This document shows positions 7,929 to 17,617 of a stretch of 64,000 nt of DNA, piece by piece; the stretch's first letter is position 1, and each line of letters starts with the position of its first letter. A program made the position numbers and the translations under genes. The DNA comes from Oceanidesulfovibrio marinus (GTDB lineage: Bacteria > Desulfobacterota > Desulfovibrionia > Desulfovibrionales > Desulfovibrionaceae). The DNA is taken from contig NZ_CP039543.1 of NCBI RefSeq assembly GCF_013085545.1, forward strand, positions 3,875,322-3,939,321. Direction: 5' to 3'. The notes under the pieces are model-generated. The model was not told where the DNA came from. It searched no databases and worked only from the letters and a program-made list of their open reading frames with translations.

Positions 7929-10037
7929 ATGAGCCAATCGCTCACCGCAAAATACAGACCCCAACGCTTTGACGAGGTAGCAGGCCAGGAGACGGTGAAA
8001 GCCGTGCTCTCCCGCGCCGCGCTGGAGGACCGCATCGCTCCGGCCTATCTCTTTAGCGGCACGCGCGGCGTGGGCAAGACCACGCTGGCGCGCATCTTCG
8101 CCAAGGCGGTGAACTGCGTGAACGCGCCCACGGCAGAGCCGTGCAACGAGTGCGTCCACTGCCGCCAGATCACCCAGGGCGCAGCCGTGGACGTCATCGA
8201 GATCGACGGCGCTTCCAACCGCGGCATCGACGACGCCCGCCGCCTGCGCGAGGACATCGGCTACGCGCCCATGGAGTGCCGCTACAAGGTCTTCATCATC
8301 GATGAGGCGCACATGCTCACCAAGGAGGCGTTCAACGCGCTGCTCAAAACCTTGGAAGAGCCGCCGCCCAACGTCACCTTTGTTCTCGCCACCACCGAGT
8401 CGCACAAGTTCCCGGCCACCATCATCAGCCGCTGCCAGCACTTCGTGTTCAAGCGGCTGCCAGCGCCGCGGCTCATGGATCACCTGCGCGCCATCCTGGA
8501 CAAGGAGTCCGTGGAGTACGAGGAGGCCGCCCTGGCGCTCATCGCCAAGCGCGCGGCCGGCAGCGTGCGCGACTCCATGTCCCTCATGGGCCAGGTTATC
8601 GCCCTGGGCTCCGGTCCGCTCCGGTCCGAGGATGTCCGCTCCGTGCTGGGCCTGGCCGGGCAGGAGATCTACTTCGAGCTGCTGGAATCCATCCACGGGC
8701 AGGACCCTGTGGGTGTTTCCCGCGTGCTCGGCCAGATACTGGACCAGGGCCTGGACCTCGGCTTTTTCCTGCGCGAACTGGTCACCGTGTGGCGCACGCT
8801 TTTCCTGCTCAAGCAGTCGGGCGAGGCCGCCATACCGCTGCTGGACCTGGCCGAGGAGGAGGCCGCCGGCTGGATGGAGTGGGCGCAGAAGCTGGAGCTC
8901 GCGCACATCCACGCCGCCTGGCAGATGACTCTCGAAGGCCAGCGCCGCGTTCTCACCAGTCTGGAGCCCGCGCTCGCCCTGGAGCTGTTGCTCGTGAACC
9001 TCGCCTTCCTGCCCCGGCTGGTGCCGCTGGAGAATCTTCCCGCAGCGCCGTCGGCCGGCGGAGCAGGGGGCGGAACAGGTCAGTCCGGCGGCTCAGGAGG
9101 CGCAGCTTCCCCCGGAAATTTTAGCGGGCCACAGGGCCCGGCGGGAGCGCCACCATCAGGCGGCCACCCCGCGCCGGGCGCTCCACGCGACGCTGCTCCG
9201 GCGGCACCGCGTTCTGCACCTGCACAGCCTGCAGACCAGCAGCCTCCGCACCCATCGCCGCAGAACAGATCGCACCAGGCGCCTTCCGGGCCGCGTCCGG
9301 CTCCGGCAGCTCCCAGACCCGGATACGCCGGCAACGGCGCCGCGCCGCAGCAACCGGCGCAACAACATGCTCCCCGGCCTGCGCCGGCACCCCAGCCCGC
9401 ACGGCAGACCGCCCCGGCCAGCCATCCCTCAGACACTCCGGCTGGCGCTCCGCAATCTGCGCAGAACAATGGTTCTCACGCGCAGGAGCCGCCGCCGTGG
9501 GTGGACGACGGCCCGGCGGATGATTACTCCTTTGGTGGCCCGCCGCCAGGACACCCGGCCGCGGCAGGCGGCGAGCCCCCGTTGCGGGAGGCTCCGCCCA
9601 CTCCGCCCGAGTATGCGGAGCAGGCAGGTCAGGAACGCGAGTATCCCTCCGGCTGGACTGGGTTCATGGCCCGCTACCGCGACGCCGGCGGCGAGGACGG
9701 CCCCACGGTGCTGATGCACACCCGCGGCGAGCTGGACGGCGGCGTGCTGACCATTTATTGCAAATCGACGTTCCACAAGGATCAGGTGGAGGAGCAGCAG
9801 CACTGGCGTTTTCTGGCGCCGCTCGTTGCCCTGCACTACGGGCCCGATGTACGCATCGAGGTCGTCAGCGAGAACGGTGAGTTTGTCCACCAGAAAGAGC
9901 TGCGCGACGAGGTCCGCTCCCGTCCCCTGGTGCAGGGGATCATGGAGGAGCTCGACGCCCAGTTCGTGAACTGTCATCCTGTCAAGCCATCGCAGAAGCC
10001 GGGCGGCCGGTCCGAAAACGGCTCCAGCGACGGTTGA
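7929..10037 (+). CDS. dnaX: DNA polymerase III subunit gamma/tau
   Basis: A 702-residue clamp-loader subunit. The AAA+ core has SGTRGVGKTT (Walker A, about residues 44-52), a zinc-binding cluster C72-x2-C75-x2-C78, VFIIDEAHML (Walker B, about 121-130) and IISRCQHF (sensor/SRC motif). Domain III follows to about residue 365. Residues about 370-570 form a long linker rich in Pro, Ala, Gly and Gln, with a short conserved C-terminal tau-like domain afterwards (WTGFMARYRD to the end). I found no A-rich slippage heptamer, so a shorter gamma form by frameshifting is not supported. The start ATGAGC at 7929 gives the standard N terminus SQSLTAKYRPQRF. ybaB and recR follow closely, the classical dnaX-ybaB-recR operon. 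Confidence 0.96.
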   Translation: MSQSLTAKYRPQRFDEVAGQETVKAVLSRAALEDRIAPAYLFSGTRGVGKTTLARIFAKAVNCVNAPTAEPCNECVHCRQITQGAAVDVIEIDGASNRGIDDARRLREDIGYAPMECRYKVFIIDEAHMLTKEAFNALLKTLEEPPPNVTFVLATTESHKFPATIISRCQHFVFKRLPAPRLMDHLRAILDKESVEYEEAALALIAKRAAGSVRDSMSLMGQVIALGSGPLRSEDVRSVLGLAGQEIYFELLESIHGQDPVGVSRVLGQILDQGLDLGFFLRELVTVWRTLFLLKQSGEAAIPLLDLAEEEAAGWMEWAQKLELAHIHAAWQMTLEGQRRVLTSLEPALALELLLVNLAFLPRLVPLENLPAAPSAGGAGGGTGQSGGSGGAASPGNFSGPQGPAGAPPSGGHPAPGAPRDAAPAAPRSAPAQPADQQPPHPSPQNRSHQAPSGPRPAPAAPRPGYAGNGAAPQQPAQQHAPRPAPAPQPARQTAPASHPSDTPAGAPQSAQNNGSHAQEPPPWVDDGPADDYSFGGPPPGHPAAAGGEPPLREAPPTPPEYAEQAGQEREYPSGWTGFMARYRDAGGEDGPTVLMHTRGELDGGVLTIYCKSTFHKDQVEEQQHWRFLAPLVALHYGPDVRIEVVSENGEFVHQKELRDEVRSRPLVQGIMEELDAQFVNCHPVKPSQKPGGRSENGSSDG

Positions 10038-10074
10038 AATCCCGAATGAACATGATTGAATGGAGGATACCCAC

Positions 10075-10386
10075 ATGCGCGGCATGAACGATCTGGTGCG
10101 CCAGGCGCAGGTCATGCAGAAGAAGATTCAGAAGGCCCAGGAAGAGCTTGCCGAGAAAGAGGTCGAGGCCTCTGTGGGCGGCGGCATGGTCACCGTGGTC
10201 GCCACCGGCAGCCAGGAGATCAAGAGCGTGAAGATCGATCCGCAGGCCGTGGACCCCGAGGACGTGCCCATGCTCGAAGACCTGGTGCTTGCCGCGGTGA
10301 ACGAGGCGCTGAAGAAGTCCAAGGACATGGCCGAGGAAGAGATGGGCGCCCTCACCGGAGGGATGAAGATTCCGGGGATGTTCTAG
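10075..10386 (+). CDS. ybaB: Nucleoid-associated protein, YbaB/EbfC family
   Basis: A 103-residue DNA-binding protein of the YbaB/EbfC family, which forms a tweezer-like dimer and coats DNA. It starts MRGMNDLVRQAQVMQKKIQKAQ (helix), followed by the conserved VEASVGGGMVTVVATG strand region, and ends EEMGALTGGMKIPGMF with the usual G-rich tail. The ATG at 10075 was preferred over an in-frame ATG at 10060 because GGAGG lies eight bases before it. It sits between dnaX and recR, and the recR start codon follows its stop directly. Confidence 0.95.
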   Translation: MRGMNDLVRQAQVMQKKIQKAQEELAEKEVEASVGGGMVTVVATGSQEIKSVKIDPQAVDPEDVPMLEDLVLAAVNEALKKSKDMAEEEMGALTGGMKIPGMF

Positions 10387-10998
10387 GTGGTTCACGAGCG
10401 ACTTCCTGAGCCGCTCAAGGACCTCGTGGATCAGCTGGCCGGCTTGCCCGGGCTGGGGCCGAAGTCCGCCCTGCGCATGGCTCTGACCATGCTCGCCTGG
10501 CCGGAGGCCCGTACGCGGGAGCTGGGCCGGGCGGTGGGCGAGCTTCGCGACCGGCTCTGTATCTGCGACGAGTGCCGGGGGCTCTCGGACACGAATCCCT
10601 GCGCCATCTGCTCGGACGCGCGCCGCAGCCGCGAGACCCTCTGCCTGGTGGCGGAGTGGGACAGCCTGCTCGCCATAGAGGAAGGCGGCTTCTACCAGGG
10701 GCTCTACCTCATCCTGGGCGGGCTTCTGGCCCCGCTGGACGGCGTGGATGCCACCGGCCTGAACACGGACGTGCTCAAGAAACGGCTGGCCGAGGGCGAG
10801 GTCCGCGAGCTCATCCTGGCCCTTGGCACCACCCTGGAGGCGGAGAACACGGCGTCGTACATCAAGAACATGATCGTGCGGGAGTATCCCAACGTGAGCG
10901 TGACGCGCTTGGCCCAGGGCATTCCCCTGGGGGCCGAGGTAAAGCACGTGGACAAGGAGACGCTCCGGCAGTCGCTCATCCACCGGCAGAATCTCTAG
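10387..10998 (+). CDS. recR: Recombination protein RecR
   Basis: A 203-residue RecR, which acts with RecF/RecO to load RecA on gapped DNA. The helix-hairpin-helix is LAGLPGLGPKSALRMAL (about residues 18-34). The zinc finger cysteines are at about 60, 63, 72 and 75 (CDEC and CAIC). The TOPRIM domain runs from LCLVAEWDSLLAIE to TTLEAENTASYIK, and the C-terminal Walker-B-like strand has VTRLAQGIPLGAEVKHVD. The start is a GTG directly after the ybaB TAG, so translation is likely coupled. Length matches the family. Confidence 0.97.
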   Translation: MVHERLPEPLKDLVDQLAGLPGLGPKSALRMALTMLAWPEARTRELGRAVGELRDRLCICDECRGLSDTNPCAICSDARRSRETLCLVAEWDSLLAIEEGGFYQGLYLILGGLLAPLDGVDATGLNTDVLKKRLAEGEVRELILALGTTLEAENTASYIKNMIVREYPNVSVTRLAQGIPLGAEVKHVDKETLRQSLIHRQNL

Positions 10999-11300
10999 CA
11001 CCGCGGGCCGGCGTGGCAGCCGGGCCGGCATGGTGTTATGACTGGGAGCAGGAAATACCTGTATTTTCGCTCTTCAGTTATGAGAATGGCCTCGCCTTGA
11101 GCGGGGCTTCGCGGCGGATGCCGCGGGAGCACGAGGTTCACAACGTTGTGCTCCAGGAATATGATGAACGCGCGTTGCGGGCGGGACGGCCTCATTGCGT
11201 CCGCCTGCGCGCACCGGCGCGCGGACTCGCGTTTGCGATCCGGCGGCGGTTTTTGTGGATGATCGCACCGAACCAGCTCCAGACATCCGGCAGGGTAGCC
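10999..11300. other. Intergenic region recR to glycosyltransferase, with palindromes
   Basis: About 300 bp without a supportable gene. Two compact inverted repeats stand out: AAATAC-CT-GTATTT at 11053-11066, and a nested pair at 11126-11154 in which GGAGCAC and GTGCTCC flank the perfect palindrome CACAACGTTGTG (11139-11150). Either could be an operator or a transcript hairpin. No tRNA or known riboswitch is recognisable. Confidence 0.4.
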
Positions 11301-12359
11301 ATGCGAACCTTTATCTTCCTTCCACCGCTCGGCAAGCAGACAGGCGGCACCGCGCAGCTTATCCAGGTCGCCGCGCACCTCGACAACGCGGGGTTCGACG
11401 TCTGCCTTGTCACGCACGGCGACTGGTCGGCGCCGGCCCTGGCCGCTGCCGCCTCGCTGGATGTGGAGCGCACGACGCTGGACGAGGTCGTGGTGCAGCG
11501 CGAGGATATCTGGCTTGCGCCGGAAGGCTGGCCCAACGCCATGGCCCCGGCCCTGGACTGCTGCCGCGTGGTGGTGTGGTGCCAGAACTGGGCGTACCTT
11601 TTTTCCGGACTGCCGGAGGGCGTGCACTGGAAGCAGCTCCCGGTCTCGTTCCTGGCCGTGTCCCGACCCGTGGCCTGGTACATCGACGAGATGGTAGGCG
11701 CGCATGCGCACATGCTCTGGCCCGGCATCGACCTTGAAATCTTCCATCCGGCCAAGAGCGCGCCGGCCGGTCCGCCGGCCATCGCCTGGATGCCCCGCAA
11801 GAACAAGGCCCTGGCGCACCAGATACGCGTCGCCGTGGACAGTAGACGGTCCAAGGTGGCGGCAAAGCCGATCCGCTGGGTGGAGATAGACGGCCTGGCG
11901 CAGTGGGAAGTGGCCGAGGCCATGCGCTCGTGCCGGCTCTTTCTGGCCACGGGGTTTCCGGAAGGCTGCGCTCTGCCGCCCCTGGAGGCCATGGCCAGCG
12001 GGCTCTTCGTTGTGGGCTTTGCCGGCGTGGGCTGCTGGGACTACATGCGCCAGGCCTGGCAGCGCGAAGGGTTCGTCGTCGAGGCGCCCTACATGGCCGA
12101 CGAGACGTGCGGCGCCGCATCCGGTCCGGCCAAGAAGCAGCAGGGCAACGGCTTTTTCGTGGCCGACGCCGACGTGCCGGCCGCGGCCATCGCCCTGTGC
12201 GACGCGCTGGAGCTCATTGAATCAAACGATCCCCGCGCTGGGCAGATTGTCCAATCAGGCATCGACACGGCGCAGGACTATGGCCGGGAGGCTCAGGCGC
12301 GCACCGTGAAGGCCTTGTGGCGCAAGGCTGAGCAGGGCGAGCTGTTCCCCGGACCGTGA
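11301..12359 (+). CDS. Glycosyltransferase, GT4-like (group 1)
   Basis: A 352-residue protein with a GT-B-like plan. The N terminus reads MRTFIFLPPLGKQTGGTAQLIQ, followed by a Rossmann-like half, and the C-terminal half carries FPEGCALPPLEAMASG, the E-x7-E signature of GT4 enzymes that contacts the donor nucleotide sugar. Acceptor and donor cannot be told from sequence. The frame is open far upstream through recR in another register, but the ATG at 11301 fits the domain start and is preceded by a weak CAGGG site. It is 18 bp before tatD and may be co-transcribed with tatD and ftsY. There are no other cell-envelope genes nearby. Confidence 0.8.
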   Translation: MRTFIFLPPLGKQTGGTAQLIQVAAHLDNAGFDVCLVTHGDWSAPALAAAASLDVERTTLDEVVVQREDIWLAPEGWPNAMAPALDCCRVVVWCQNWAYLFSGLPEGVHWKQLPVSFLAVSRPVAWYIDEMVGAHAHMLWPGIDLEIFHPAKSAPAGPPAIAWMPRKNKALAHQIRVAVDSRRSKVAAKPIRWVEIDGLAQWEVAEAMRSCRLFLATGFPEGCALPPLEAMASGLFVVGFAGVGCWDYMRQAWQREGFVVEAPYMADETCGAASGPAKKQQGNGFFVADADVPAAAIALCDALELIESNDPRAGQIVQSGIDTAQDYGREAQARTVKALWRKAEQGELFPGP

Positions 12360-12377
12360 TAAGGATTTTGCATTTCC

Positions 12378-13223
12378 ATGGCTAAAAAGAAAAAGAAAAC
12401 GCCGCCGCCACCGCCCCAGAGCGTGGGGCTGCCGGCAGGCGGTGTGGAGACGCACGCGCATCTGGATATGGAACCTTTGGACGCCGAAGTGGACGCGGTG
12501 CTGGACCGGGCCGCGGAGGCAGGCGTCTCTCGCGTGGGACAGGTCTTCCTGGGGCCCGAGGCGTACGAGGCCGGCAAGGAGCTGTTCGAGAACCGCGACG
12601 AGGTCTTCTTCATCATGGGCATCCATCCGCACGATGCCGAGAGCGTGAACGGCGCGAGCCTCGACGCCATGGCGCAGGCTTTTGCGGATGACGCACGCAT
12701 CAAGGCAATGGGCGAGATCGGGCTGGACTTCTACCGTGATTGGTCGCCGTTCGATGCGCAGCGCATAGCCTTCCGCGAGCAACTTTCCCTGGCGCGGGAA
12801 AAGGACATTTCCGTAGTTATACACTCCCGCGACGCCGCCGAGGAGACGCTGGAGATACTGGACGACATGGGCTTTGCCGACCGCCCGGTGCTGTGGCACT
12901 GCTTTGGCGGCGGCCCGGACCTTGGGCAGGAGATCGTCTCCCGCGGCTGGTTCGCCTCCATCCCCGGCACGGTGACCTTTCCCAAGAACGAGGCCATGCG
13001 CCGCGCCGTGGCCGCCTTGCCGCTCCACGCCATGGTGCTGGAAACGGACTGCCCGTACCTCACGCCCATCCCGTACCGCGGCAGGACCAACGAGCCGGCG
13101 TACCTGGCCTTTACCGCGGCCGAGGTTGCGCACATCCGCGACGTGGAGCCGGCCGCAATCTGGCGCGCCACGGCGCAGAACGCCGCCGCGTACTTCGGCA
13201 TCACACTGCCTGACAATGCATAA
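12378..13223 (+). CDS. tatD: TatD-family metal-dependent hydrolase (DNase)
   Basis: A 281-residue TIM-barrel hydrolase of the TatD family (3'-5' exonuclease or DNase activity is known for homologues). Metal-site motifs are intact: THAHLD, IMGIHPHDAE, MGEIGLDFYRD, VVIHSRDA, WHCFGGG and LETDCPYLTP. An unusual N-terminal extension, MAKKKKKTPPPPPQS, is lysine- and proline-rich and precedes the barrel; a downstream start would remove it, but the ATG at 12378 has a GGAT-type upstream sequence and I see no better one. ftsY begins 14 bp after the stop. Confidence 0.93.
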   Translation: MAKKKKKTPPPPPQSVGLPAGGVETHAHLDMEPLDAEVDAVLDRAAEAGVSRVGQVFLGPEAYEAGKELFENRDEVFFIMGIHPHDAESVNGASLDAMAQAFADDARIKAMGEIGLDFYRDWSPFDAQRIAFREQLSLAREKDISVVIHSRDAAEETLEILDDMGFADRPVLWHCFGGGPDLGQEIVSRGWFASIPGTVTFPKNEAMRRAVAALPLHAMVLETDCPYLTPIPYRGRTNEPAYLAFTAAEVAHIRDVEPAAIWRATAQNAAAYFGITLPDNA

Positions 13224-13237
13224 AGGATAGACATACC

Positions 13238-14707
13238 ATGGCATTCTTCTCCAAGCTCAAGTTCTGGAAGAACAAGGACGAGGAACAACAGGCTGCTGCC
13301 GAAGAGGCAGAAGCGGTGGAGGCCGAGGCGGCGGAGCAAGCTGCTGAAGCCGGAGCCGAGGAGCCGCCTGCCGAACCGGAGGCCGGGATACCGGCCGAGG
13401 GTGAGCCGGTTGTCTCGCCGGCTCCGCCCATAGTGGAGACGCCTGCCGGGGAAGGCCCAGCGCCCGAACCGTCGGCTGCTGCGCCCTCAGAAGCGCCGCC
13501 GGCCGCCGTGGAGGATTGGCAGAAGGATCTCGCCCTGGCCCTGCGCGAGGCCGAGCCGCGGCTCTCTGCCTGGCTCGACGCCATCCTGGAAGGTGTCAGC
13601 GAAAAAGGTCCGGCGCTATGGGAACGGCTTTCCTTCCTGTTCAAGGCGCTGGGTGCGCCGGCCAGCGAGGCCGAGGACTTCATCACCCGGTTCCAGAAGT
13701 GGCTCGACGACATGGAGTACGAGGCCGTGGCGGAGTTCCGCTCCGAGCTGCAGTACCGCCTGGCCCTGGCCCTGGACCTGGAAGACGAGGAGGACGAGCG
13801 GAACCGGCTGATGCTCAAGCTCTCCGAAGGCCTGGCCAAGACCAAGGAGACCATCACCAAGCGCATCGACACGCTGCTCGACACGCACGAGACCATCGAC
13901 GAGGCGTTCTGGGAAGAGCTTGAGGAAATTCTGATCATGGCCGACGTGGGCTATGAGGCCAGCGTCCAGCTGGCCGACCGGCTGCGCGCCCGCGCCAAGA
14001 AGAACAACGTCACCGATCCCGCGCAGTTCAAGGACCTCATGCGCGAGGAGCTTGAAGAAATATTCAAGGAAAAGAAGCGCATCGCCGTGGTCAACCCGCC
14101 GGAGGTGGTGCTCGTCATCGGCGTGAACGGCGTTGGCAAGACCACCACCATCGCCAAGCTGGCCCATCGCGCCCAGATGCAGGGCCGCAAGGTGCTCATC
14201 GCTGCGGGCGACACCTTCCGCGCCGCGGCCGTGGAGCAGTTGGAGATCTGGTCCAAGCGCGTGGGCGCGGGGTTCTACGCCAAAGGGCAGGACGCCGACC
14301 CGGCCGCCGTGGCCTACGAGGCCATGGACAAGGCCGTGAGCGAACGGTTTGATCTGCTCATTGTGGACACGGCCGGCCGCCTGCACACCAAGGTCAACCT
14401 CATGGACGAGCTCAAGAAGATCAAGCAGGTGCTCGGCAAGAAGCACCCCGGCGCGCCGCATCGCTCCGTGCTCGTGCTCGACTCCACCACCGGCCAGAAC
14501 GCCCTGTCCCAGGCCGACCTCTTCAACAAGGGCGTGGGCGTGGACGAGGTCATCCTCACCAAGCTTGACGGCACGGCCAAGGGCGGCGTGGTCGTGGCCA
14601 TCGCCTTGCAGTACCAGCTGCCCATCACATTCGTGGGCCTGGGCGAAAAGATGGAAGACCTCCGACCCTTTGACGGGCATGACTTTGCGAAAGCATTGCT
14701 GACATAA
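13238..14707 (+). CDS. ftsY: Signal recognition particle receptor FtsY
   Basis: A 489-residue SRP receptor GTPase that docks SRP-bound ribosomes at the inner membrane. The first ~90 residues form a highly acidic, Ala/Glu/Pro-rich A domain after the basic membrane-contacting start MAFFSKLKFWKNKDEE. A linker with extra helices follows to about residue 190, then the N domain and the G domain with GVNGVGKTTTIAKL (about 295), AAGDTFRAAAVEQL, DTAGRLHTK (about 376) and LTKLDGTAKGG (about 441). The C-terminal GLGEKMEDLRPFD is intact. Longer than minimal FtsY because of the A domain and linker. A strong terminator follows 25 bp after the stop. Confidence 0.97.
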   Translation: MAFFSKLKFWKNKDEEQQAAAEEAEAVEAEAAEQAAEAGAEEPPAEPEAGIPAEGEPVVSPAPPIVETPAGEGPAPEPSAAAPSEAPPAAVEDWQKDLALALREAEPRLSAWLDAILEGVSEKGPALWERLSFLFKALGAPASEAEDFITRFQKWLDDMEYEAVAEFRSELQYRLALALDLEDEEDERNRLMLKLSEGLAKTKETITKRIDTLLDTHETIDEAFWEELEEILIMADVGYEASVQLADRLRARAKKNNVTDPAQFKDLMREELEEIFKEKKRIAVVNPPEVVLVIGVNGVGKTTTIAKLAHRAQMQGRKVLIAAGDTFRAAAVEQLEIWSKRVGAGFYAKGQDADPAAVAYEAMDKAVSERFDLLIVDTAGRLHTKVNLMDELKKIKQVLGKKHPGAPHRSVLVLDSTTGQNALSQADLFNKGVGVDEVILTKLDGTAKGGVVVAIALQYQLPITFVGLGEKMEDLRPFDGHDFAKALLT

Positions 14708-14732
14708 CCAAACACGTATCCGGACGCTGTGG

Positions 14733-14771
14733 GCAGGAGCTTCCTTCGAAGGGGGCTCCTGCTCTTTTTTT
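14733..14771 (+). terminator. Rho-independent terminator after ftsY
   Basis: GCAGGAGC (14733-14740) pairs with GCTCCTGC (14755-14762), with inner CTTC/GAAG pairing, followed by TCTTTTTTT. Confidence 0.88.
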
Positions 14772-15157
14772 GTCCGGCGTGGGTATTGTTTTCCCCTGGA
14801 TGGACCGAATAGTCCTGCACAACACCAGAAGCGGCTTTCAGGAAAAGCCGAAGAGAAGTGCGCCGCCGCAAGAACGCTGGTGCCTGGTTGCTCTGTCCCC
14901 AAGCACAGGGATATTGATTGAATTCAGCAACATTGGTATAGGATGGCATCGCAGCCGCTGTAGGGAGTGGAGGCACAATGTGTACGTAAATTATGATCTT
15001 TTGTAATTGTTTTCTTATAGAGAAAATTTACACAGTATCCTGCAGGCCTAAGAAACCCTGGGCGCTCAATCAGGTACGCTGCTACCCAAAGGGTCGCACG
15101 TTATAGCTCCTGGGAAAAATCGTCGGTCAGCCATTCAGCCTACTTGAAGGGGGTATT
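14772..15157 (+). other. AT-richer intergenic region upstream of the chemoreceptor
   Basis: About 385 bp with no convincing gene; a 78-codon frame at 14770-15006 has no ribosome site and no recognisable protein. Base composition shifts to AT-rich at about 14970-15040 (for example TTTTGTAATTGTTTTCTTAT), which probably contains the chemoreceptor promoter. I tested for a c-di-GMP riboswitch by eye and did not find its conserved core. Confidence 0.4.
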
Positions 15158-17434
15158 ATGCAGTTCAAATCGATTAAAACAAAAATTGTCGTCATGGCTG
15201 GCATCTGCTTGATCGCGACGATAGCTGTACTGTTGATTGTCAATGTCACAGCACAAAAGAATACGCAGAGTTTCGTAAGCAACAAGGTCCATGATCTGAT
15301 TGAGGCGCAGACGAAAAGAGGTCTGCTCTCTGTGGCAAAGAATCAGGCAAGCCAGATACAAGAAAAACTGGCAACCAACCTGGACGCCGCCAGAACATTG
15401 TCTGAGGCATTCAAGGCAATACGGATGGATTACTCCAATAATCCAGATATGGATATCCGTGAGCTGTTGAATGACATACTTCTTACAACCTTGAAGGATA
15501 ACTCTGATTTCCTTGGGACGTATAGTGCCTGGGAACCCAATGCCCTGGATGGAAATGACATGCAGTACGCCGGGGACCAAGGCAGCGGCCATGATGATAC
15601 AGGGCGATTCGTGCCGTACTGGAACAGAGACGAGCAGGGCAACATAGCAAGACAGGCTCTTGTTGGTTATGAAGATTCATCCTTGCATCCAAACGGCGTG
15701 CAAAAGGGTGGGTGGTACCTCAGACCAAAAGAGAAACACAAAGAAAACATCCTCGACCCGTTCCCGTATATTGTTCAAGGCAAACAGGAATGGCTTACCA
15801 CCATGTCGGCGCCCATCATGGAAGATGGCAAGTTTCTGGGTATCGCCGGTACAGACCTGCGCCTGAACTTCATCCAGCAGCTTTGCGAGAAAGTGGCCGC
15901 AGATTTGTATGATGGCGCGGCGTCAGTGCAGGTCATCAGTAATCTGGGGGTGGTTGTCGCCAGCAGCAAAAATCCGGATACGGTCGGCAAGCCTCTGAAA
16001 GATGTGGGGGAAGCAAACTGGCAAAGGATTGTGGAGGCGACGAAGGCGGCTGAATCGTTCGTCGACCTTGGAGAGGAAGGCGGCGTCGTCAAGGTTCAGG
16101 CCCCCATCATTCCCGGCAGAACGGAAATGCCGTGGTCCGTGTACATCGAAGTGCCGCACTCTGTTGTTTTTGCTCAAGCGAATGAGCTCGACCGCGATAT
16201 GGACGCGAATCTGAACCGCAGCATTCTCATCGGTGTTGGCGTTGCCGGCGCTGTGGCCGTGCTTGCCTGTGCAATTCTCTGGTTCCTCGCGGGAACTATA
16301 GTGACGCCGGTGCGCAAGTCGGTCCGTTTTGCAGAAAGCATTGCCGAAGGCGATTTCGAGCAGAAGCTTGAGATCAATCAAAAGGATGAGATCGGTGTGC
16401 TGGCCAACTCCCTGCGGACAATGGCCACCAATCTGAAGGCAATGATAGCCGAGGCCGGAGAGAAGACACGGGTGGCCGAGGAAGAATCCGACAAAGCACA
16501 GGTCGCGATGCAGGAGGCGCATGAAGCAAAGGAACGCGCCGAAAGCGCCAAGGCCGAGGGCATGCTCCAGGCGGCGCAACATCTCGAAGAGGTGGTCGAG
16601 GTTCTTACCTCCGCATCCGAAGAGCTGTCCGCCCAGATCGAACAGTCGAGCCGAGGCTCGGATGTCCAGTCGCAGCGTGTCAGCGAGACCGCATCAGCCA
16701 TGGAGCAGATGAACGCCACGGTTCTTGAGGTCGCCAAGAGCGCGGCGGAGGCGGCGTCCACCGCAGACTCCGCGAAAGGCAAGGCGCAGGAAGGCTCTGA
16801 CGTCGTGACGCAGGTAGTCCAAGGCATTGGGGAAGTGCAAGACCAGGCCCTGGACATGAAGAGCGACATGACATCCCTGGGTGAGCAGGCCGAAAGCATT
16901 GGCCGGATTCTCGATGTGATCTCCGACATTGCCGACCAGACCAACCTGCTGGCGCTGAACGCCGCTATCGAAGCTGCCCGGGCTGGCGAGGCCGGTCGGG
17001 GCTTCGCCGTGGTGGCCGATGAAGTTCGCAAGCTGGCCGAAAAGACCATGACGGCGACCAAGGAGGTCGGCGACGCGATCCATGGTATCCAGAACGGCAC
17101 CAAACGGAATATCCACAACGTGGAACAGGCCGTGTCGAAAATCGACAGCGCCACCGGGCTGGCTCAGAAATCCGGGTCGGCGCTCAGCGAGATTGTCCAG
17201 CTCGTTGATCTGACCACAGACCAGGTCAATGCGATCGCGGCGGCCTCGGAAGAGCAGTCTGCGGCAAGCGACGAGATCAATCGCAGCATCGAGGAGGTCA
17301 ACCAGATCTCGGCCGAGAACTCGGACGCCATGCGCCAGTCGGCACTAGCCGTTACCGAGCTTGCCCACCAGGCCCAGGTCCTGAAAGACCTGATCGAACA
17401 GATGAAAAGCGAAAGCACCGCCTCGGCAGGCTAA
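15158..17434 (+). CDS. Methyl-accepting chemotaxis protein with Cache sensor domain
   Basis: A 758-residue transmembrane chemoreceptor. The first membrane helix is at about residues 8-30. A large periplasmic sensor (about 35-340) carries dCache_1-like features: a long N-terminal helix, then [57 protein letters not shown] and a second subdomain. The second membrane helix is at about 348-372, HAMP at about 373-430, then the methyl-accepting coiled coil with the signalling tip ([20 protein letters not shown], about 590-610). It ends STASAG with no CheR-binding pentapeptide. GAAGGGGGT precedes the ATG. The sensor half is visibly AT-richer than the signalling half. A ligand such as an organic acid or amino acid is likely from the Cache fold but unproved. 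Confidence 0.95.
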   Translation: MQFKSIKTKIVVMAGICLIATIAVLLIVNVTAQKNTQSFVSNKVHDLIEAQTKRGLLSVAKNQASQIQEKLATNLDAARTLSEAFKAIRMDYSNNPDMDIRELLNDILLTTLKDNSDFLGTYSAWEPNALDGNDMQYAGDQGSGHDDTGRFVPYWNRDEQGNIARQALVGYEDSSLHPNGVQKGGWYLRPKEKHKENILDPFPYIVQGKQEWLTTMSAPIMEDGKFLGIAGTDLRLNFIQQLCEKVAADLYDGAASVQVISNLGVVVASSKNPDTVGKPLKDVGEANWQRIVEATKAAESFVDLGEEGGVVKVQAPIIPGRTEMPWSVYIEVPHSVVFAQANELDRDMDANLNRSILIGVGVAGAVAVLACAILWFLAGTIVTPVRKSVRFAESIAEGDFEQKLEINQKDEIGVLANSLRTMATNLKAMIAEAGEKTRVAEEESDKAQVAMQEAHEAKERAESAKAEGMLQAAQHLEEVVEVLTSASEELSAQIEQSSRGSDVQSQRVSETASAMEQMNATVLEVAKSAAEAASTADSAKGKAQEGSDVVTQVVQGIGEVQDQALDMKSDMTSLGEQAESIGRILDVISDIADQTNLLALNAAIEAARAGEAGRGFAVVADEVRKLAEKTMTATKEVGDAIHGIQNGTKRNIHNVEQAVSKIDSATGLAQKSGSALSEIVQLVDLTTDQVNAIAAASEEQSAASDEINRSIEEVNQISAENSDAMRQSALAVTELAHQAQVLKDLIEQMKSESTASAG

Positions 17435-17457
17435 TAATTGCTGCGGGAGTTTTTGAG

Positions 17458-17496
17458 GCGAGAGGGACACCCTTTGAAAAGGGTTCTCCCTCTCGC
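17458..17496 (+). terminator. Hairpin after the chemoreceptor gene
   Basis: GCGAGAGGGA (17458-17467) pairs with TCCCTCTCGC (17487-17496), enclosing a second stem ACCCTTT/AAGGGT. It begins 23 bp after the stop. No T-run follows directly; repeat R3 begins at once and brings a second, T-tailed hairpin. Confidence 0.6.
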
Positions 17497-17498
17497 GC

Positions 17499-17617
17499 TC
17501 TCCCTTCCCAAACTTTTTATCTGGGTGCTCTTGTTTGCGAACAAGAGCACCCTATTCTTTTGAGAAAAGCCAGTTGAAAGTCTTTGGAAAGGGGGTTGGG
17601 GGAAGAACCATTTCTTG
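17499..17617. repeat. Repeat family R3, copy 1, with terminator hairpin
   Basis: About 118 bp, matched in direct orientation at 19233-19350 with roughly 85-90% identity by eye (shared blocks include CTTCCCAAACTTTTTATCTG and CAGTTGAAAGTCTTTGGAAA). It contains a perfect 13-bp inverted repeat, GGGTGCTCTTGTT (17523-17535) and AACAAGAGCACCC (17540-17552), followed by TATTCTTTT, which looks like an active terminator. The two copies bracket the small gene at 17747 and the IS481 element. Confidence 0.8.

Noticed and set aside
7929-10037. Programmed frameshift site in dnaX for a short gamma form
   Set aside because: No A-AAA-AAG-type slippery heptamer with a downstream hairpin was seen in the AAA+ end or linker.
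14770-15006. 78-codon frame between ftsY and the chemoreceptor gene
   Set aside because: It starts inside the ftsY terminator region, lacks a ribosome site and its translation has no protein-like features.
15040-15157. Possible c-di-GMP riboswitch before the chemoreceptor gene
   Set aside because: Some GGGT/ACCC pairing is present, but the conserved GEMM core and tetraloop-receptor bases are absent.
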